Program-made: the position numbers and the translations under genes
In this document: one piece after another, positions 39,609 through 41,069 of the stretch
How the letters are laid out: each line of letters starts with the position of its first letter
How positions within the stretch are numbered: position 1 is the stretch's first letter
The notes under the pieces: generated by a model
What the model saw: only the letters and a program-made list of their open reading frames with translations
The model's database searches: none
What the model was told of the DNA's origin: nothing
DNA from: Nocardioides sp.
Lineage (GTDB): Bacteria > Actinomycetota > Actinomycetes > Propionibacteriales > Nocardioidaceae
Reading direction: 5' to 3'
DNA: 41,069 nt
Assembly: GCF_030655615.1 (NCBI RefSeq)
Contig: NZ_JAURVJ010000128.1
Coordinates: 1 to 41,069 of the forward strand

Positions 39609-41069
39609 TCACGAGGCCTGGTCGCCAAGCCGCAGGATGGGCTCGTTGAGCACGGTCTCGAGGTGGGGAACCAGGTCTCGGAACGGCCGGGCGATCGTGT
39701 GCACCTCGTCCGCCGACAAGCGGGCCCGGTGGGTGAGGGCGCTCGCGACCACCGTCGCCCACTCCCGCAGGTCCTGGTGCGGCTCGGGGTCCGTGCCGAG
39801 CACCGCGCCGACGAGCCCGGCGCGCTCGCGCCACGCCCGGACCGATCCAATCGTCGGTCGCCACGGGCACCCCGCCGGACCCACGAGCGCCCAGCCGCGC
39901 AGCCGCATCGTCACCGCACCGAAGCCGTCGTCGTCATCACCGTCGCGAGCCACCGCGTGCCGGGTGGCGAGCGAGCTGAGCTGTGGGACCGTCAGCGGGT
40001 CGAGCAGGCGGCGTACGACGTCGACGACCTCGGGCGACGCCCTCAAGCCATCGGCGGTGTCGTCGCCGGGTGCCAGAGCGTCGTCCCAGGGCCCGCGTCC
40101 GTGCACCAGCACCTGGGGATCGATGACATCCGCGACGACCTCGACGGCCAGGCAGGCCAACGTCACGTCGACGAGCAGACCCTTCATGCTGCGGCGAGCA
40201 CGCAGCGCGTCGTCCGGGTCGTCGATCGGCCCGCCCCACACCAGCTGCATCAACTGAGACCAGCGAGCCGCAGACACAGGTGCGTCGGCCACGTGGTCGA
40301 CGAGCGCGACCACGTCGAGCGGGAGCCGATCCATGGCCTCGCGGCGACCAGCCGGCCGCGCGGCGGCCAGGGCCAGCGAGATCGGCCAGGTCAGGGACCC
40401 CGCCTCGCGCACGTCGACAGCGTTGCTGAGCAACCAGCTCAGCTCGTTGGCGTCGGCCTGCCACAGCTGCGCCGCGCGAGCCAGCACGACCGGGGTGAGC
40501 GGTCCCCATCGCTGGGTCCGTCGCCACGTCACGGGCCCGTCGAGCTCCCAGCCGGGCGGTGCCGGCCGCCGGCGGTCGACCGTCGCGAGGATCTCGCGAC
40601 GCGCCGCCTTGGCTCTGACCAGCGCGCGCCCGACCAGGGCCTTCGCCGGACCCTCCGGGGCCCGACTCAATGACCATCGCACGGGCAGCACGAGAGCGCC
40701 CGGGGCGACGCCGAAGGCCTCGAGCTCGTGGACGTCGCCAGGCCGGCCGATCGTGAACCGCACCGTCGCGTCGCCGTCGTCGTAGTGACGGACGATCTCG
40801 CTGCCGACGGTGATCGAGCCGTCGACGAGCTGGAAGGCCAGCTCGTTGAGGATGTGACACCGGTCGGCGGGGCTGAACATCCAGTCGTCGCCTGGGTCGT
40901 CACCGAGCCCGGGGCGTGCCCACAGGTGCAGCTCGGGGTGGCCGATGTCGTCGAGACCGACGGTGTAGGCGAAGTCCTTGCCGCCTCCGTCGGGGTCGTA
41001 GACGCTCTGGACCGTCCAGGTGGGTCGACGGTCGTCATTCTCGTGGCCGTCAGCTGTGGGTTGGCTCAT
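39609..41069 (-). CDS. Large protein with DUF4262-like N-terminus
   Basis: The 486-aa protein begins at the last three bases of the window (ATG, 41069-41067), so its promoter is outside. The first 120 residues contain WTVQSVYDPDGGGKDFAYTV and GHPELHLWARPG, the YTVGL..GHPEL pattern of DUF4262. The middle is helical (ATVDRRRPAPPGWELDGPVT, TWRRTQRWGPLTPVVL). The end is helical and acidic. No enzyme motif is seen. It lies upstream of the paralogue pair, same strand, and may head the operon. An earlier start beyond the window cannot be excluded. Confidence 0.72.
   Translation of the reverse strand: MSQPTADGHENDDRRPTWTVQSVYDPDGGGKDFAYTVGLDDIGHPELHLWARPGLGDDPGDDWMFSPADRCHILNELAFQLVDGSITVGSEIVRHYDDGDATVRFTIGRPGDVHELEAFGVAPGALVLPVRWSLSRAPEGPAKALVGRALVRAKAARREILATVDRRRPAPPGWELDGPVTWRRTQRWGPLTPVVLARAAQLWQADANELSWLLSNAVDVREAGSLTWPISLALAAARPAGRREAMDRLPLDVVALVDHVADAPVSAARWSQLMQLVWGGPIDDPDDALRARRSMKGLLVDVTLACLAVEVVADVIDPQVLVHGRGPWDDALAPGDDTADGLRASPEVVDVVRRLLDPLTVPQLSSLATRHAVARDGDDDDGFGAVTMRLRGWALVGPAGCPWRPTIGSVRAWRERAGLVGAVLGTDPEPHQDLREWATVVASALTHRARLSADEVHTIARPFRDLVPHLETVLNEPILRLGDQAS

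Noticed and set aside
1..41069. tRNA, rRNA, riboswitch, insertion sequence, prophage
   Set aside because: I looked on both strands and saw no convincing instance; a covariance-model search could still find a small RNA.

Overview
The window comes from a very GC-rich actinobacterium, most likely Nocardioidaceae (Nocardioides-like). The evidence is the many GTG starts, the ATGA/GTGA gene overlaps, the actinobacterial pairing of glgC with a GlgM-type glgA, WXG100-like proteins, an Lsr2-type DNA-binding domain and a mycobacterial-DinB2-like Y-family polymerase. The genus is inferred. I see no rRNA, tRNA, IS element, prophage or CRISPR array. The window is packed chromosome with no gene-free stretch over about 160 bases.

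Region 1 (1-7.1 kb) holds an ECF sigma factor coupled to a truncated membrane protein (probable anti-sigma), a DUF402 protein, a ThrE-type exporter, a YbdK-type carboxylate-amine ligase, a DinB2-like polymerase with leucine at the steric gate, a small secreted protein, and two tandem secreted HNH nucleases. Region 2 (7.2-17.7 kb) is mostly metabolism and cell surface: a WES/DGAT acyltransferase, a small membrane protein, a beta-class DNA methyltransferase without a restriction partner, a secreted CocE-type hydrolase, a phosphodiester glycosidase, a lipoprotein, a Mug-type uracil-DNA glycosylase, and divergent glgC/glgA fired from a 35-bp intergenic region. Region 3 (17.8-23.3 kb) has an EthD-like protein, a membrane protein, a three-gene run (alpha/beta hydrolase, gluconokinase, SprT-like metalloprotein), a permuted papain-like hydrolase, and a tightly overlapped operon of an 89-aa protein, an ERCC4 nuclease fused to an Lsr2 DNA-binding domain, and a DksA/TraR zinc-finger protein.

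Region 4 (23.4-25.7 kb) is a four-gene translationally coupled cassette: two WXG100-like proteins, a polymorphic toxin and a putative immunity protein. The toxin tip and the immunity gene have lower GC. Region 5 (25.8-30.4 kb) has a large exported protein with a C-terminal class E/F-type sortase domain and a degenerate thioester-like N-terminal domain, a gamma-glutamyltransferase family protein and a zinc-ribbon protein. Region 6 (30.4-41 kb) is the accessory end: a TY-Chap/YbjN-like protein, a dual-specificity phosphatase, a pRiA4b ORF-3 family protein, a macro-SIR2 fusion, a lower-GC lipoprotein/secreted pair, and three large uncharacterised proteins, two of them tandem paralogues.

The best candidates for an undescribed system are the macro-SIR2 fusion (possibly a one-protein Thoeris-like NADase with a macro sensor), the ERCC4-Lsr2/DksA operon, and the WXG100-linked toxin with an unfamiliar C-terminal domain. 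A CCTGTGGA motif recurs in intergenic DNA, and several genes appear to be transcribed without a leader from a TANNNT box 6-7 nt before the start codon.
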